From Oceanospirillum sp964342385 (GTDB lineage: Bacteria; Pseudomonadota; Gammaproteobacteria; Pseudomonadales; Halomonadaceae): 64,000 nucleotides of DNA. The stretch's first letter is position 1. Every line of letters starts with the position of its first letter. The notes below the pieces were generated by a model. That model ran no database searches, was not told the DNA's origin, and worked only from the letters and a program-made list of their open reading frames with translations. Location of the stretch: positions 82,924-146,923 of the forward strand of contig CAYFGP010000003.1 in the NCBI GenBank assembly GCA_964342385.1, read 5' to 3'. Positions 9,175-19,100 of this stretch are shown in pieces. The position numbers and the translations under genes were made by a program.

Positions 9175-9289
9175 CAGGAATCTAGAGATACTCTGAGTCG
9201 TGCTTATTTAGATATGCCTTTCTGGATAAGCATGATGGGTTATCTGGCTGAGTTAGGGTTTTGCCAGGTGACTGTTTCAGAGGCTTTTG

Positions 9290-9409
9290 GCCCTTGCAAA
9301 AGGGCAATCGTTGTTACATTTGGTCTTGTCCAGTTTTTACTGGTTTTTACCTCGATCCCGCAAGGGAGAGAGCTCTGCACTTTCCCCGCCGATTTGGCGG
9401 GTTTTTTTT
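9290..9409 (+). ncRNA. Candidate small RNA with intrinsic terminator
   Basis: Three hairpins lie in a row in a gap without a convincing protein gene: GCCCTT-GCAA-AAGGGC (9290-9305), CCAGT-TTTT-ACTGG (9330-9343, followed by five T) and CCCGCC-GATTT-GGCGGG (9385-9401) followed by eight T. The last is a textbook Rho-independent terminator about 260 bp beyond the upstream gene, which already has its own stem-loop, so it probably ends a separate short transcript. I do not recognise a known RNA family, and no promoter is firmly visible. Alternatively it is a second terminator of the upstream gene. Confidence 0.4.
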
Positions 9410-9599
9410 GTTCTGAGACAGAGGCTTTATGATTAGCAAAATCAAAGGATTGCGACATATAAGATCGTGTATTTATCGCAAGCCATTTTTTAACTGACCT
9501 CTACTCAATCTTTTCTTCCCTTCACCACTATAAATTCCTTGCTGAGCTAAATAACAGCTTGATATTCTTGAAGCTTTTAGACGATCAGGCTACAGCAGA

Positions 9600-11318
9600 A
9601 TGAAGCAGACCGAGCAGGAATTTCTCAATCAACTGGATAACAAACTCTGGACCGCCGCCGATAAGCTGCGCTCAACATTGGATGCTGCCCAGTATAAACA
9701 CGCTGTATTAGGTTTGATCTTTGTTAAGTATGTGTCAGATGCTTTTTCCCTACGTCAGGATGAGATCAAAGCCGATCTGCTTAATCCTGAACATGAGTAT
9801 TACCTTGATCCAGAGGATTACTCAGAGGAGGAACTGGCGGAAGAGATGGCCATCGAGCTGGAGCAGCGCGACTTCTACACCGAGAAGAACGTGTTCTGGT
9901 TACCGCCTGAATCCCGTTGGTCGTTTCTGCAAGACAAGGCTCCTACCGTGATCGGGGGCAGAGAGTTAGAGGTTACCGACGCTAACGGCAAGACGACTCA
10001 AAAGAAGATCACCTCTGTCGGCCACCTGATTGATAACGCCCTGGAAGGTATCGAGCGGGATAATGCCAAGTTAAAAGGCGTATTAAACAAACACTATGCT
10101 CAATTAAAAATTGATCAGTCAAAACTGAATGAACTGATCAACCTGATCGCGACCATTCCGTTTAACCACGAGTCTTTAAACAGTAAAGATATTCTGGGCC
10201 ACGTCTACGAGTATATGTTGGGCCAGTTTGCCCTGGCAGAGGGTAAAAAGGGTGGTCAGTTCTATACACCAGCCTCAATCGTAACCCTGATTGTAGAGAT
10301 GATAGAACCCTTTGAAGGCCGGGTATACGATCCTGCTATGGGTTCCGGTGGCTTCTTTGTGCAATCTGAGAAGTTTATCGAGCGTTACGCCAACGAAAAG
10401 AAATTCGACCCGATTAGCCAAAAGCGCAAAATCTCTATTTATGGTCAGGAATATAACCACACCACATGGCAACTCGCCGCCATGAATATGGCGATTCGTG
10501 GTCTAGATTATGACTTTGGCAAAGAACCTGCCAGCACCTACACCAGCGACCAGCACCCGGATCTGCGCGCTGACTTTATTATGGCCAACCCACCTTTCAA
10601 TATGAAAGAGTGGAACAGCGGTGTCGATGAAAACGACCCGCGCTGGAAATACGGCACACCACCAGCCGGTAACGCCAACTTTGCCTGGTTGCAGCATATG
10701 CTGCACCACCTGGCACCGGATGGCTCTCAAGCCCTGTTACTCGCTAACGGCTCTATGAGCTCCAGCACCAATAACGAAGGCACGATCCGTCAGGCTCTGA
10801 TCGACAATGATCTGGTGGAATGTATGGTCGCCCTGCCAGGGCAACTGTTTACCAACACCCAGATTCCCGCCTGTATCTGGTTCTTAACCAAGAACAAAAA
10901 ACAGCGAACCGACCGAGCGGGCCGCAAACTGCGTAACCGCCAGAAAGAAGTGCTCTTTATCGATGCCCGTAACCTCGGCTATATGAAAGACCGGGTTCTC
11001 AGAGACTTTAAATGGGAAGAGATCGAACAGGTCGCCAGCCTATATCACGCCTGGAAAACCGGAGAAACTGTTCATGGCGTAAGCTACGAAGACCAGCCAG
11101 GATTCTGTAAATCCGCCACCCTGGAAGATATTGTCAAACACGATTACGTCCTTACCCCTGGTCGCTATGTCGGTGCCGCAGAAGAAGAGGATGATGGCAT
11201 TCCATTTAAAGAAAAGATGGAGACCCTAACCGCCAAACTAAGCGAACAGTTTGCTGAATCCGCCAAGCTCGAAGCAGAGATTAAAAAGAATCTAGAGGGG
11301 TTAGGTTATGACATCTAA
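9600..11318 (+). CDS. Type I restriction-modification DNA methyltransferase subunit HsdM
   Basis: N6-adenine methyltransferase that, with HsdS, modifies the recognition site and forms the core of the restriction complex. The helical N-terminal domain (NKLWTAADKLRSTLDAAQYKH near residue 14) is typical. SAM motif I is DPAMGSGGFF near residue 244, catalytic motif IV is NPPF near residue 330, and GQFYTPASIV near 220 is the usual lead-in. Length 572 aa is normal. The start fits the family although no strong ribosome binding site is seen. It overlaps hsdS by 11 bp, so the two are translationally coupled. First gene of a seven-gene same-strand island. Confidence 0.95.
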   Translation: MKQTEQEFLNQLDNKLWTAADKLRSTLDAAQYKHAVLGLIFVKYVSDAFSLRQDEIKADLLNPEHEYYLDPEDYSEEELAEEMAIELEQRDFYTEKNVFWLPPESRWSFLQDKAPTVIGGRELEVTDANGKTTQKKITSVGHLIDNALEGIERDNAKLKGVLNKHYAQLKIDQSKLNELINLIATIPFNHESLNSKDILGHVYEYMLGQFALAEGKKGGQFYTPASIVTLIVEMIEPFEGRVYDPAMGSGGFFVQSEKFIERYANEKKFDPISQKRKISIYGQEYNHTTWQLAAMNMAIRGLDYDFGKEPASTYTSDQHPDLRADFIMANPPFNMKEWNSGVDENDPRWKYGTPPAGNANFAWLQHMLHHLAPDGSQALLLANGSMSSSTNNEGTIRQALIDNDLVECMVALPGQLFTNTQIPACIWFLTKNKKQRTDRAGRKLRNRQKEVLFIDARNLGYMKDRVLRDFKWEEIEQVASLYHAWKTGETVHGVSYEDQPGFCKSATLEDIVKHDYVLTPGRYVGAAEEEDDGIPFKEKMETLTAKLSEQFAESAKLEAEIKKNLEGLGYDI

Positions 11319-12651
11319 TTGGCAAACTTATACCCTTGGTGACGTATGTGAAAAGATTACTGACGGTGCTCATCAAAGCCCTAAGTCTGTAGACGATGGT
11401 AAGCCAATGGCTTCTGTTAAGGATTTAAGCTACTTTGGGGTAGATTTATCGGGTGCACGAAAAATATCTCAAGAGGATTTTGACTCTCTCGTAAGGCAAG
11501 GCTGCAAGCCTGAAATTGGTGATGTCCTAATTGCTAAGGATGGTAATACCGCTTTAGATACAGTTTGCACTGTGGATAAAGAATTAGATGCAGTTCTTCT
11601 ATCTTCTGTTGCAATATTAAGGCCTAATTCAGAAAAGGTTGATTCCGAGTTCTTGAAATATTATTTGTCTTCACCACGGACAATTGATTATCTGAAGTCA
11701 AATTTTATATCTGGTGCAGCTATTCCTAGGGTCGTGTTGCGTGATTTTAGAAAAGCGCTTATTACACTACCACCCGTTAGCTTACAGTTGAGAATTTCAA
11801 ACATTCTTCGCTCTATAGATAAAAAGATTCTGAATAATATTGAATCAAACCAAACCTTAGAAGAAATGGCTCAAGCCCTCTTCAAATCTTGGTTTGTAGA
11901 TTTTGACCCAGTTAAAGCCAAAATGAGTAGTGAACAGCCGGTAGGTATGGGTCAGGAAACAGCGGAGCTTTTCCCTAATAGACTTGTGAGTTCTGAGTTA
12001 GGAATGATTCCTGATGGATGGGATGTTGGTACGATTGATTCATATACGACGCTGATTATTGATCACCGTGGCAAAACACCAAAGAAACTTGGCAGTGACT
12101 GGGTTGAAAGTGGTTACCCTGCAATATCTGCAAAAAATATCAAATCAAAGAAAATTGTCAGAGAAGATACTATCCGCTTTATTAATGAAGCAACTTATAG
12201 AAAATGGATGAAGGAGCCATTGGTCAAGGGGGATATTATTATGACTTCCGAAGCACCAATGGGGGAGCTTTATTTCTATGATGGAGTTTCACCGTTTTGT
12301 CTAAGCCAAAGGCTATATGGATTACGTGCAAACCCACAGCTTACTTCACCTGAGTTTCTATATTTCTGGTTGCAAACAGTTAAAGCTCAATCAGATATGG
12401 AAGGTCGAGCTTCAGGTACAACAGCACTAGGTATTAAACAAGCTGAATTAAGAAAAGTTAAAGTACTTAGCCCTCCAATTTGGTTAGTGAGAAAATTTAG
12501 CCAGTTTGTTGGAGGCTTAGTCGAACTGTCGGCTGAAAATAATAGATCAAATGAGTCGTTGATAAACTTGCGTGATACTCTTCTACCTAAACTCCTATCT
12601 GGTGAGATTCAGCTATCTGAAACTGAAAGCCTGACTGGGGCGGTAGTGTGA
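11308..12651 (+). CDS. Type I restriction-modification specificity subunit HsdS
   Basis: HsdS recognises the two halves of the target sequence. Two target recognition domains are visible (about residues 1-165 and 230-400), each followed by a conserved helical spacer: EEMAQALFKSWFVDFDP near residue 188 and LRDTLLPKLLSGEIQLSE at the C-terminus. The recognition domains are more AT-rich than hsdM and hsdR around them, as expected for domains that are swapped between strains. AGAGGGG upstream within hsdM serves as ribosome binding site. The sequence recognised cannot be read from the protein. Confidence 0.93.
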   Translation: MTSNWQTYTLGDVCEKITDGAHQSPKSVDDGKPMASVKDLSYFGVDLSGARKISQEDFDSLVRQGCKPEIGDVLIAKDGNTALDTVCTVDKELDAVLLSSVAILRPNSEKVDSEFLKYYLSSPRTIDYLKSNFISGAAIPRVVLRDFRKALITLPPVSLQLRISNILRSIDKKILNNIESNQTLEEMAQALFKSWFVDFDPVKAKMSSEQPVGMGQETAELFPNRLVSSELGMIPDGWDVGTIDSYTTLIIDHRGKTPKKLGSDWVESGYPAISAKNIKSKKIVREDTIRFINEATYRKWMKEPLVKGDIIMTSEAPMGELYFYDGVSPFCLSQRLYGLRANPQLTSPEFLYFWLQTVKAQSDMEGRASGTTALGIKQAELRKVKVLSPPIWLVRKFSQFVGGLVELSAENNRSNESLINLRDTLLPKLLSGEIQLSETESLTGAVV

Positions 12652-12730
12652 TGTGGTTGGCTCTTGCTCTAAGTAGTTTAGAGTCATTCTCAGCATATAT
12701 CGTATCTTAAAAAATAGATTAGGTATTCTG

Positions 12731-13750
12731 ATGATTACTGATTTTGAGTTAAAGAACTTTGGCCCTATTAATCAGATATCAGGTCATTCTCTGAGCTCAA
12801 TCAATCTGATTATTGGAGATAATGGGGCAGGAAAAACCTTTCTGCTTAAAGCTTTATATAGTGCACTAAAAAGTCATGAGAGTACTGATCAAAGTGATGG
12901 GCAGCGAGGTTTTTCAAAGGTTTTATCTAATAAACTATCTCGCACTTTTCAAACAGAGAAAGTTGGAGATCTTGTTTCAAAAGGGAAAGGAAAGAGGCTA
13001 CAGCTAACTTTAAACACCAAAGATAATCAATATTTAGTGTTTTCTTTTGGGGCGGAAACTAAAAGTAAGATTACTCAGTTGCAGAATCATCTAGAGTCGA
13101 GAGGTGCAAGTACAGTATTTTTGCCTTCTCAAGAAGTGTTATCTCCGACTCCTGTTATTTTGGATTCCCAATTACGGGATAATGCATTTGCTTTTGATGA
13201 CACCTGCTTGGATCTAGCCTTAGCATTACAAAAGCAATCCCAGCCATCGGCCGACAGCGATACTTTATCTCTAGCAAGCCGACAATTAGGCGCAATGCTG
13301 GGTGGCAAGATTGAGTTTGATACCGTTAAACGATGTTGGGTCTATAAAAAGAGAAATAGTCGATATCCAATATCTGCAGTCGCCGATGGCTTTAAGAAGA
13401 TTGCAACTTTTGATATCTTGTTAAGAAATCGCTTTATCAATGAAGGCTCTATAGTATTTGTTGATACACCTGAATCGGCTTTGCACCCTACAAACGTTGT
13501 CGAACTCTTAGACGTAATCAGCTTGTTAGCTCAATCTGGTGTTCAGTTCTTTATCGCTAGTCATTCCTATTTCGTGATTAAAAAACTGTTGTTGGTAGCC
13601 AATAATGAGAAAATGCAAATACCTGTGTTTGTTGCAGACAATGCAGGTGACTGGAGACAAAGCTGTTTATTAGAAGATGGCTTGCCTGAGAACGAGATTA
13701 TTAATAAGTCAATACGCTTATTTGAGCAAGAGTTTACAGGAAGCTTCTGA
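12731..13750 (+). CDS. OLD/SMC-like AAA ATPase, 339 aa
   Basis: ABC-fold ATPase of the AAA_15/AAA_21 type found in many defence systems. Walker A is GDNGAGKT at residues 29-36; Walker B reads IVFVDTPESALHP from residue 241, with D245 and E248; the switch histidine is in ASHSYF at H278. There is no C-terminal TOPRIM or other nuclease domain, and the region between the ATPase halves is short, so this is an ATPase-only protein that would need a partner effector. It lies 79 bp after hsdS and 60 bp before fic. AT-rich codons set it apart from hsdM and hsdR. Likely part of the defence island; its exact role is unknown. Confidence 0.8.
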   Translation: MITDFELKNFGPINQISGHSLSSINLIIGDNGAGKTFLLKALYSALKSHESTDQSDGQRGFSKVLSNKLSRTFQTEKVGDLVSKGKGKRLQLTLNTKDNQYLVFSFGAETKSKITQLQNHLESRGASTVFLPSQEVLSPTPVILDSQLRDNAFAFDDTCLDLALALQKQSQPSADSDTLSLASRQLGAMLGGKIEFDTVKRCWVYKKRNSRYPISAVADGFKKIATFDILLRNRFINEGSIVFVDTPESALHPTNVVELLDVISLLAQSGVQFFIASHSYFVIKKLLLVANNEKMQIPVFVADNAGDWRQSCLLEDGLPENEIINKSIRLFEQEFTGSF

Positions 13751-13810
13751 TGGTTTTACTGAATAAATCAGGCATTTCATTTAAAAAGCTTTGGCTGGAG
13801 GGGTAAAGCT

Positions 13811-14884
13811 ATGAAGCCCCCTTTTACTATTACCAGTGAAATACTGACTCTGGTTGCCAATATCAGCGAGCTGGTGGGGCGCTTAACTGAGCAGTTGGCT
13901 TCTCAGCATGATGTTCGTTTACGTCGGGTAAACCGGGTGCGAACGATTCAGGGCTCTTTGGCAATTGAAGGTAACACCTTAAGCGAAGAACAGATTACGG
14001 CTATTTTGGCGGGTAAAAGGGTGATCGCTCCACCTCGTGAAGTACAGGAAGCCCAGAATGCGATTAAGGTTTATGATCAGTTCTCTTTCCTGCAATTTGG
14101 TAGTGAGCAGGATCTGTTAAAAGCCCATAAAACCCTGATGCTTGGCTTAATTGATACTGCAGGCGCATATCGTTCAGGTGGTGTGGGGGTTATGAAAGGT
14201 GATCAGGTGATTCATATGGCACCGCCTGCGAATCGTGTTCCTGTTTTGATGGGCGATTTAATGCGCTGGTTGAAACAAAGCCAGGATCACCCGCTGATCA
14301 AAAGCTGTGTTTTTCATTATGAGTTTGAATTTATCCATCCGTTTGCTGATGGCAATGGTCGTATGGGGCGTTTGTGGCAAAGTCTGATATTGGCTGAGTG
14401 GCAGCCGTTATTTGCTAACTTGCCCGTTGAGAGTTTGATCCACCAGTATCAGGATGAGTACTATGCTGCGATTAATCGAAGTACTCAGATTACAGACTCT
14501 GCACCTTTTATCGAATTTATGCTCAAGATGATTCTTGATGTATTAGAAGAGGGGGCTGAGAGTGCGGGAGAGCAGCAGACCCGCCAAGTCAGCCCTCAAG
14601 AAACCCACCAAGTTAGCCCTCAAGTTATCCGTGCTGATATAGGCTTAAAATATGCTGATATTTCACCTCAGGTGCAGCTGTTATTGCAGTCTGTAAAAGG
14701 AGAAATGTTACGAGGGGAGTTGCAACAAAAACTGGGTCTAAAAGATCGGGCTTCTTTCCGAACTCGTTATTTAAAGCCTGCTATTGAAGGTGGTTGGCTA
14801 GAGATGACACAACCCGATAAACCAACAAGTCGTACCCAGCGTTATCGTTTAACGGCAAAAGCCAAGAGCTATCTACAGCCTTAA
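13811..14884 (+). CDS. Fic family AMP-transferase with winged-helix tail
   Basis: Fic enzymes usually transfer AMP from ATP to a hydroxyl on a target protein. The catalytic motif HPFADGNGRMGR is complete at residues 176-187. The inhibitory motif S-x-x-x-E-G-N is present before it (S49 to N55, SLAIEGN), which marks a self-inhibited class II Fic. After the Fic domain there are three SPQ repeats (about residues 258-297), and the C-terminus (about 305-357) is a winged helix ending RYRLTAKAKSYL, often seen in Fic proteins that bind DNA. GGAGGGG precedes the start. It sits between the ATPase and the SIR2 gene inside the hsd cluster. Confidence 0.92.
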   Translation: MKPPFTITSEILTLVANISELVGRLTEQLASQHDVRLRRVNRVRTIQGSLAIEGNTLSEEQITAILAGKRVIAPPREVQEAQNAIKVYDQFSFLQFGSEQDLLKAHKTLMLGLIDTAGAYRSGGVGVMKGDQVIHMAPPANRVPVLMGDLMRWLKQSQDHPLIKSCVFHYEFEFIHPFADGNGRMGRLWQSLILAEWQPLFANLPVESLIHQYQDEYYAAINRSTQITDSAPFIEFMLKMILDVLEEGAESAGEQQTRQVSPQETHQVSPQVIRADIGLKYADISPQVQLLLQSVKGEMLRGELQQKLGLKDRASFRTRYLKPAIEGGWLEMTQPDKPTSRTQRYRLTAKAKSYLQP

Positions 14885-14924
14885 TAATTGAATATTAATC
14901 GGTGTAGAACATATAGAGATATGG

Positions 14925-16121
14925 ATGATGAAAGCACCTCTACATGATAGTCATTATGTAATAGAGAAGGTTGAGCAGTATCTTCAAAATAAATTGGATG
15001 AAAACAGAGGCTTTAATGACGAAGTAAATAGTAGTGCTCTGGTTGAAATTGCTAAGGAAGGGCCAAAAGTTAAAGTTACTAGCTTAACTGATCCCGAGAC
15101 GCATTTTAGCTATGATGTTAGTGATATTCTATTTTGGATAGAAAGAGAAACATATTTCGATGAATTTTCAAAATGGAATGGTGCTAAGCTGACCGATAAG
15201 CATGAATCTACAATTGATTATCTGAGAAAGACGAATCAGCTTCCGTTATTCCAGGATCTAATTGCGGCAATACAGCGACAACGTATCGCCCCTTTTATTG
15301 GTGCTGGAGCATCTTATCCTGCTGGATATCCAATCTGGAGGGATGCTCTAGAGTCTTTAGCTAAACAGCTTGGAGATAATGTTTTTGCAGAGATTAAAGA
15401 TGCTTTAGATGAGTATCGTTATCTCTATGTTGCCGAACACTTATACAAGAAAAATGAACCTTTTTTTAATAATTACATACAAACTGATTTTCGCTTAAAG
15501 CCTAGGTATGAAGAAGATGATCCTATTTTTCCTCCTGTTATAGAAGTATTACCTATGCTGGCCAAAGGATGTATAGTAACAACTAACTTTGATAGGCTAA
15601 TTGAGAAAAAATTTGAACAAGTGAATAGTAGACCTTTGGCTGGTTATATGTATGGTAAACAAGCTGAGAATGGTTTTGTCAGTCAGCTCTTAAAGGGTGA
15701 AAACTGTTTGATGAAGTTGCATGGTGACTTAGAACAGAGTCAATCTTATGTATTTACCGAATCTCAGTACAATGAAGCGTATGGGACTGAGGAAATTGAT
15801 TTTTCTAAACAGCTACCTCGATCATTACGCCAGATTTATATCAGTTATTCCCTATTATTTATTGGTTGTTCGTTAGAACAGGATCGTACACTGGATCTGT
15901 TTCAATCAGTTAAGGCTCAAGGTCATTTCGAAATCCCAAGTCATTTTGCATTATTACCTGAGTCTGAAGGAGAAGATAAAGCTACAAAGATGGGGCGCCT
16001 TCTGGATATGAATATCAGGCCTATCTGGTATGAGTCGAAAGATAAAGATCACTCTATGCTAGAAAAGTTGCTGCTACTCGCCATTGATGTAGCTGAGAAG
16101 AAGTTTAGTCTGGGAGGTTAA
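14925..16121 (+). CDS. SIR2-domain protein, putative NADase defence effector
   Basis: SIR2-like proteins in defence systems (ThsA, DSR, pAgo-associated) cleave NAD+ to stop phage growth. The domain spans about residues 115-330. Key motifs are GAGAS at 126-130 (NAD binding), TTNFD at 219-223 (with the catalytic-type N221), LHGD with H266, and FIGCSLEQD near 315. The residues needed for hydrolysis are therefore present. The first 110 residues are an unrecognised N-terminal domain, and there is no obvious sensor domain after SIR2. It ends 3 bp before hsdR, which suggests they are made together. NADase activity is an inference from family. Confidence 0.85.
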   Translation: MMKAPLHDSHYVIEKVEQYLQNKLDENRGFNDEVNSSALVEIAKEGPKVKVTSLTDPETHFSYDVSDILFWIERETYFDEFSKWNGAKLTDKHESTIDYLRKTNQLPLFQDLIAAIQRQRIAPFIGAGASYPAGYPIWRDALESLAKQLGDNVFAEIKDALDEYRYLYVAEHLYKKNEPFFNNYIQTDFRLKPRYEEDDPIFPPVIEVLPMLAKGCIVTTNFDRLIEKKFEQVNSRPLAGYMYGKQAENGFVSQLLKGENCLMKLHGDLEQSQSYVFTESQYNEAYGTEEIDFSKQLPRSLRQIYISYSLLFIGCSLEQDRTLDLFQSVKAQGHFEIPSHFALLPESEGEDKATKMGRLLDMNIRPIWYESKDKDHSMLEKLLLLAIDVAEKKFSLGG

Positions 16122-16124
16122 GGC

Positions 16125-19100
16125 ATGATTACTGAAGATCAATTAGAACAGAATTGCCTCCTATGGTTTCAAGACATTGGCTATGACTATTGTTCAGGTG
16201 TCGGTATTGCCCCTGATGGAGAGAATCCTGAACGGGATGATTATTATCAGGTGGTGTTAAAGCCGCGTTTATCTGAGCGTTTGGCGCTGCTGAATCCTGA
16301 GTTAAGTTCGGATGTGCTGGAGCAGGTTGTTCAGACTGTGTGCACCCCTGAAACACCTGTGTTGATCAAGAATAACCGTAGCTTTCATAAATATCTGATC
16401 GAGGGTGTGCCGGTTGAATACAGTGTCATTGAGGACGGTCAGTCGGTTAGCAAGCACAGTCATGCTCGGCTAATGGATTTTGATCAGCCAGATAATAATG
16501 ATTTTCTGGTGGTGAATCAGTTTACCGTTAAAGGCCGTTCCAGTTCGGGACAAAACAGCACCCGTCGTCCTGATGTGGTGGTGTTTATTAATGGTTTGCC
16601 CATTAGTGTGATTGAACTGAAAAATCCGGCGGATGAACATGCGGATATCTGGAATGCTTTTAATCAGCTGCAAACCTATAAAGACGATATCAGTGATCTG
16701 TTTATCTTCAATGAGGCTTTGGTGATCAGCGATGGTTGGCAAGCGCGGGTAGGGTCGTTAACGGCGAACAGAGAACGCTTTTTACCCTGGAAGACCATTA
16801 AGAGTGAAGACGATAAGCCGCTGTTAGAGTATCAGTTAGAAACGCTGATTCGGGGCTTTTTCCAGCCTGAGCTGCTACTGGACTATATCCGTTATTTTAT
16901 TCTGTTTGAAAATGCGACAGAGGCGAGTAGCGATAGTCTGATTAAGAAGATTGCGGCTTACCATCAGTTCCATGCGGTGCGTGCGGCGGTTAAAGCAACG
17001 GTGATTGCGGCACAGCCTTCAGAGAAAGTGGCTGAACCCCGTGCGACTTATGCCGAACGTGTATTACCGGGCAGTAAAAAGGCGGGGGTGGTCTGGCATA
17101 CTCAGGGCAGTGGTAAAAGCATCTCTATGGTGTGTTATGCCAGTAAGTTGTTGCAGCAACCGAGTATGAATAACCCAACACTGGTGGTGGTGACAGATCG
17201 TAATGATCTACACGGTCAGCTGTTTAATACCTTTAGTACGGCTCATGAGACGCTGAAGCAACTTCCGCAAGAAGCAGGTAGCCGTGATGGTCTACGTGAA
17301 CTGTTATTCAGCCGTCAATCCGGCGGTATTATTTTTACCACGATTCAAAAGTTTGCTCTGCTGGACGGCGAGCTAAATCATCCGGTGTTATCAAAGCGGG
17401 ATAATATTGTGGTGGTATCCGATGAGGCCCACCGTAGTCAATATGGTAATACAGCCAAACTGGTGGATATTAAGGACAAAGACGGTGCCGTCATTGAGCA
17501 GCGCTACGTCTACGGTTACTCCAAATATCTGCGTGATGCCTTGCCTAATGCTTCCTTTATCGGTTTTACCGGCACCCCCATTGCTCTGGATGATAAGGAT
17601 ACACGGGGTGTGTTTGGTGACTATGTCTCTATCTATGATATTCAGGATGCGGTAGATGATGGTGCGACGGTGCCTATCTATTATGAATCCCGTTTAGCCA
17701 AACTTGATATTCAACAACAGGATATTGAGGCGTTAAACGATCAGGTGGAAGACGAGATCGCTGAAGAAGATGAGCTAGCGGCCCGAGAGCAGATTAAATC
17801 CAAATGGTCGGCGCTGGAAAAGCTGGTGGGAGCTGAACCTCGGATAGAGGAAGTGGCGAAGGATCTGATTGCCCATTTCACTACCCGTACCAAGACATTC
17901 CCTGGCAAGGCGATGATTGTTGGTATGAGCCGAGAGATCTGTGTGGATCTCTACGACGCCATCACCAAGCTGAGGCCCGACTGGCACAACGATGATCCCA
18001 AGCAGGGCGCTATTAAGGTAGTAATGACAGGGAGCGCCTCAGATAAAGAGAAACTACAGCAGCATATTTATGATTCTAAAACCAAAAAGCATTTTGAGAA
18101 GCGCTTTAAAGATACCGCTGACCCGCTACAGCTGGTGATTGTACGGGATATGTGGCTGACCGGTTTTGATGCTCCTTGCTGTCACACCATGTACGTGGAT
18201 AAACCAATGCGTGGCCATAACCTGATGCAGGCGATTGCACGGGTAAACCGGGTGTTTAAAGATAAACCCGGTGGTCTGGTGGTGGATTATATCGGTATCG
18301 CCAATGAGCTGAAAAATGCGCTGAAGACCTACACCAACAGCTCCGGTAAAGGTCAACCTACGGTTGATACGGCGGAAGCTTTCTCTCTGCTGCAGGAAAA
18401 GATCGATATTATTCGGGGCATGTTTGCCACACCGGTTGACGGTCAGGTGTTCCACTATCGGCCAGATTTTGAAACTCAAGCGCTGCGTTTATTACCTGAC
18501 GCCGCCAATCATATTGTCAGTTTAGTTATCCCTAGCGCCAATAACCCCGAAGGTGAAAGAAGTGGCAAACGTCGCTTTCTGGATGTGATGGCTGCCCTCA
18601 GTAAGACCTATTCTCTGTGTAACACTCTGGATGAGGTACAGGAATACAAAACTGAAATCGCGTTTTATTCGGCCATTAAAGCGGCATTTCTTAAACACTC
18701 CAATGTGGATAAAAAACGCAGCGATGAGGCTCGTAACTCAGCCCTGAAACAGATCCTGGATAACGCCATTACCGCTGATGGAGTAGATGATATCTTTGCG
18801 ATGGTCGGTCTCGATAAGCCAGATATCAGTCTGTTGTCGGAAGAGTTTCTGGAAGACGTGCAAAATATGCCGCAGCAAAATCTTGCGGTTGAGCTATTGG
18901 AAAAACTACTGCGGGATGAAGTCAAAGCCCGCATGAAAACTGATGTGGTACAGGAGCGTAAATACTCTGACCTCATTACAGAAACTCTGAAAAAGTATCA
19001 CAATCGTAGCATTGAAACCGCCCAGGTGATTGAGGAACTGATCCAGTGGGCAAAAGAGATGGCTGCTGATGCTGAAATGGCCAGCCGACTGAAACTGTCC

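Noticed and set aside
9214..9432. 72-aa open frame between indolepyruvate ferredoxin oxidoreductase and hsdM
   Set aside because: It runs straight through three hairpins and the strong terminator at 9385-9409, has no ribosome binding site, and its composition is not protein-like.
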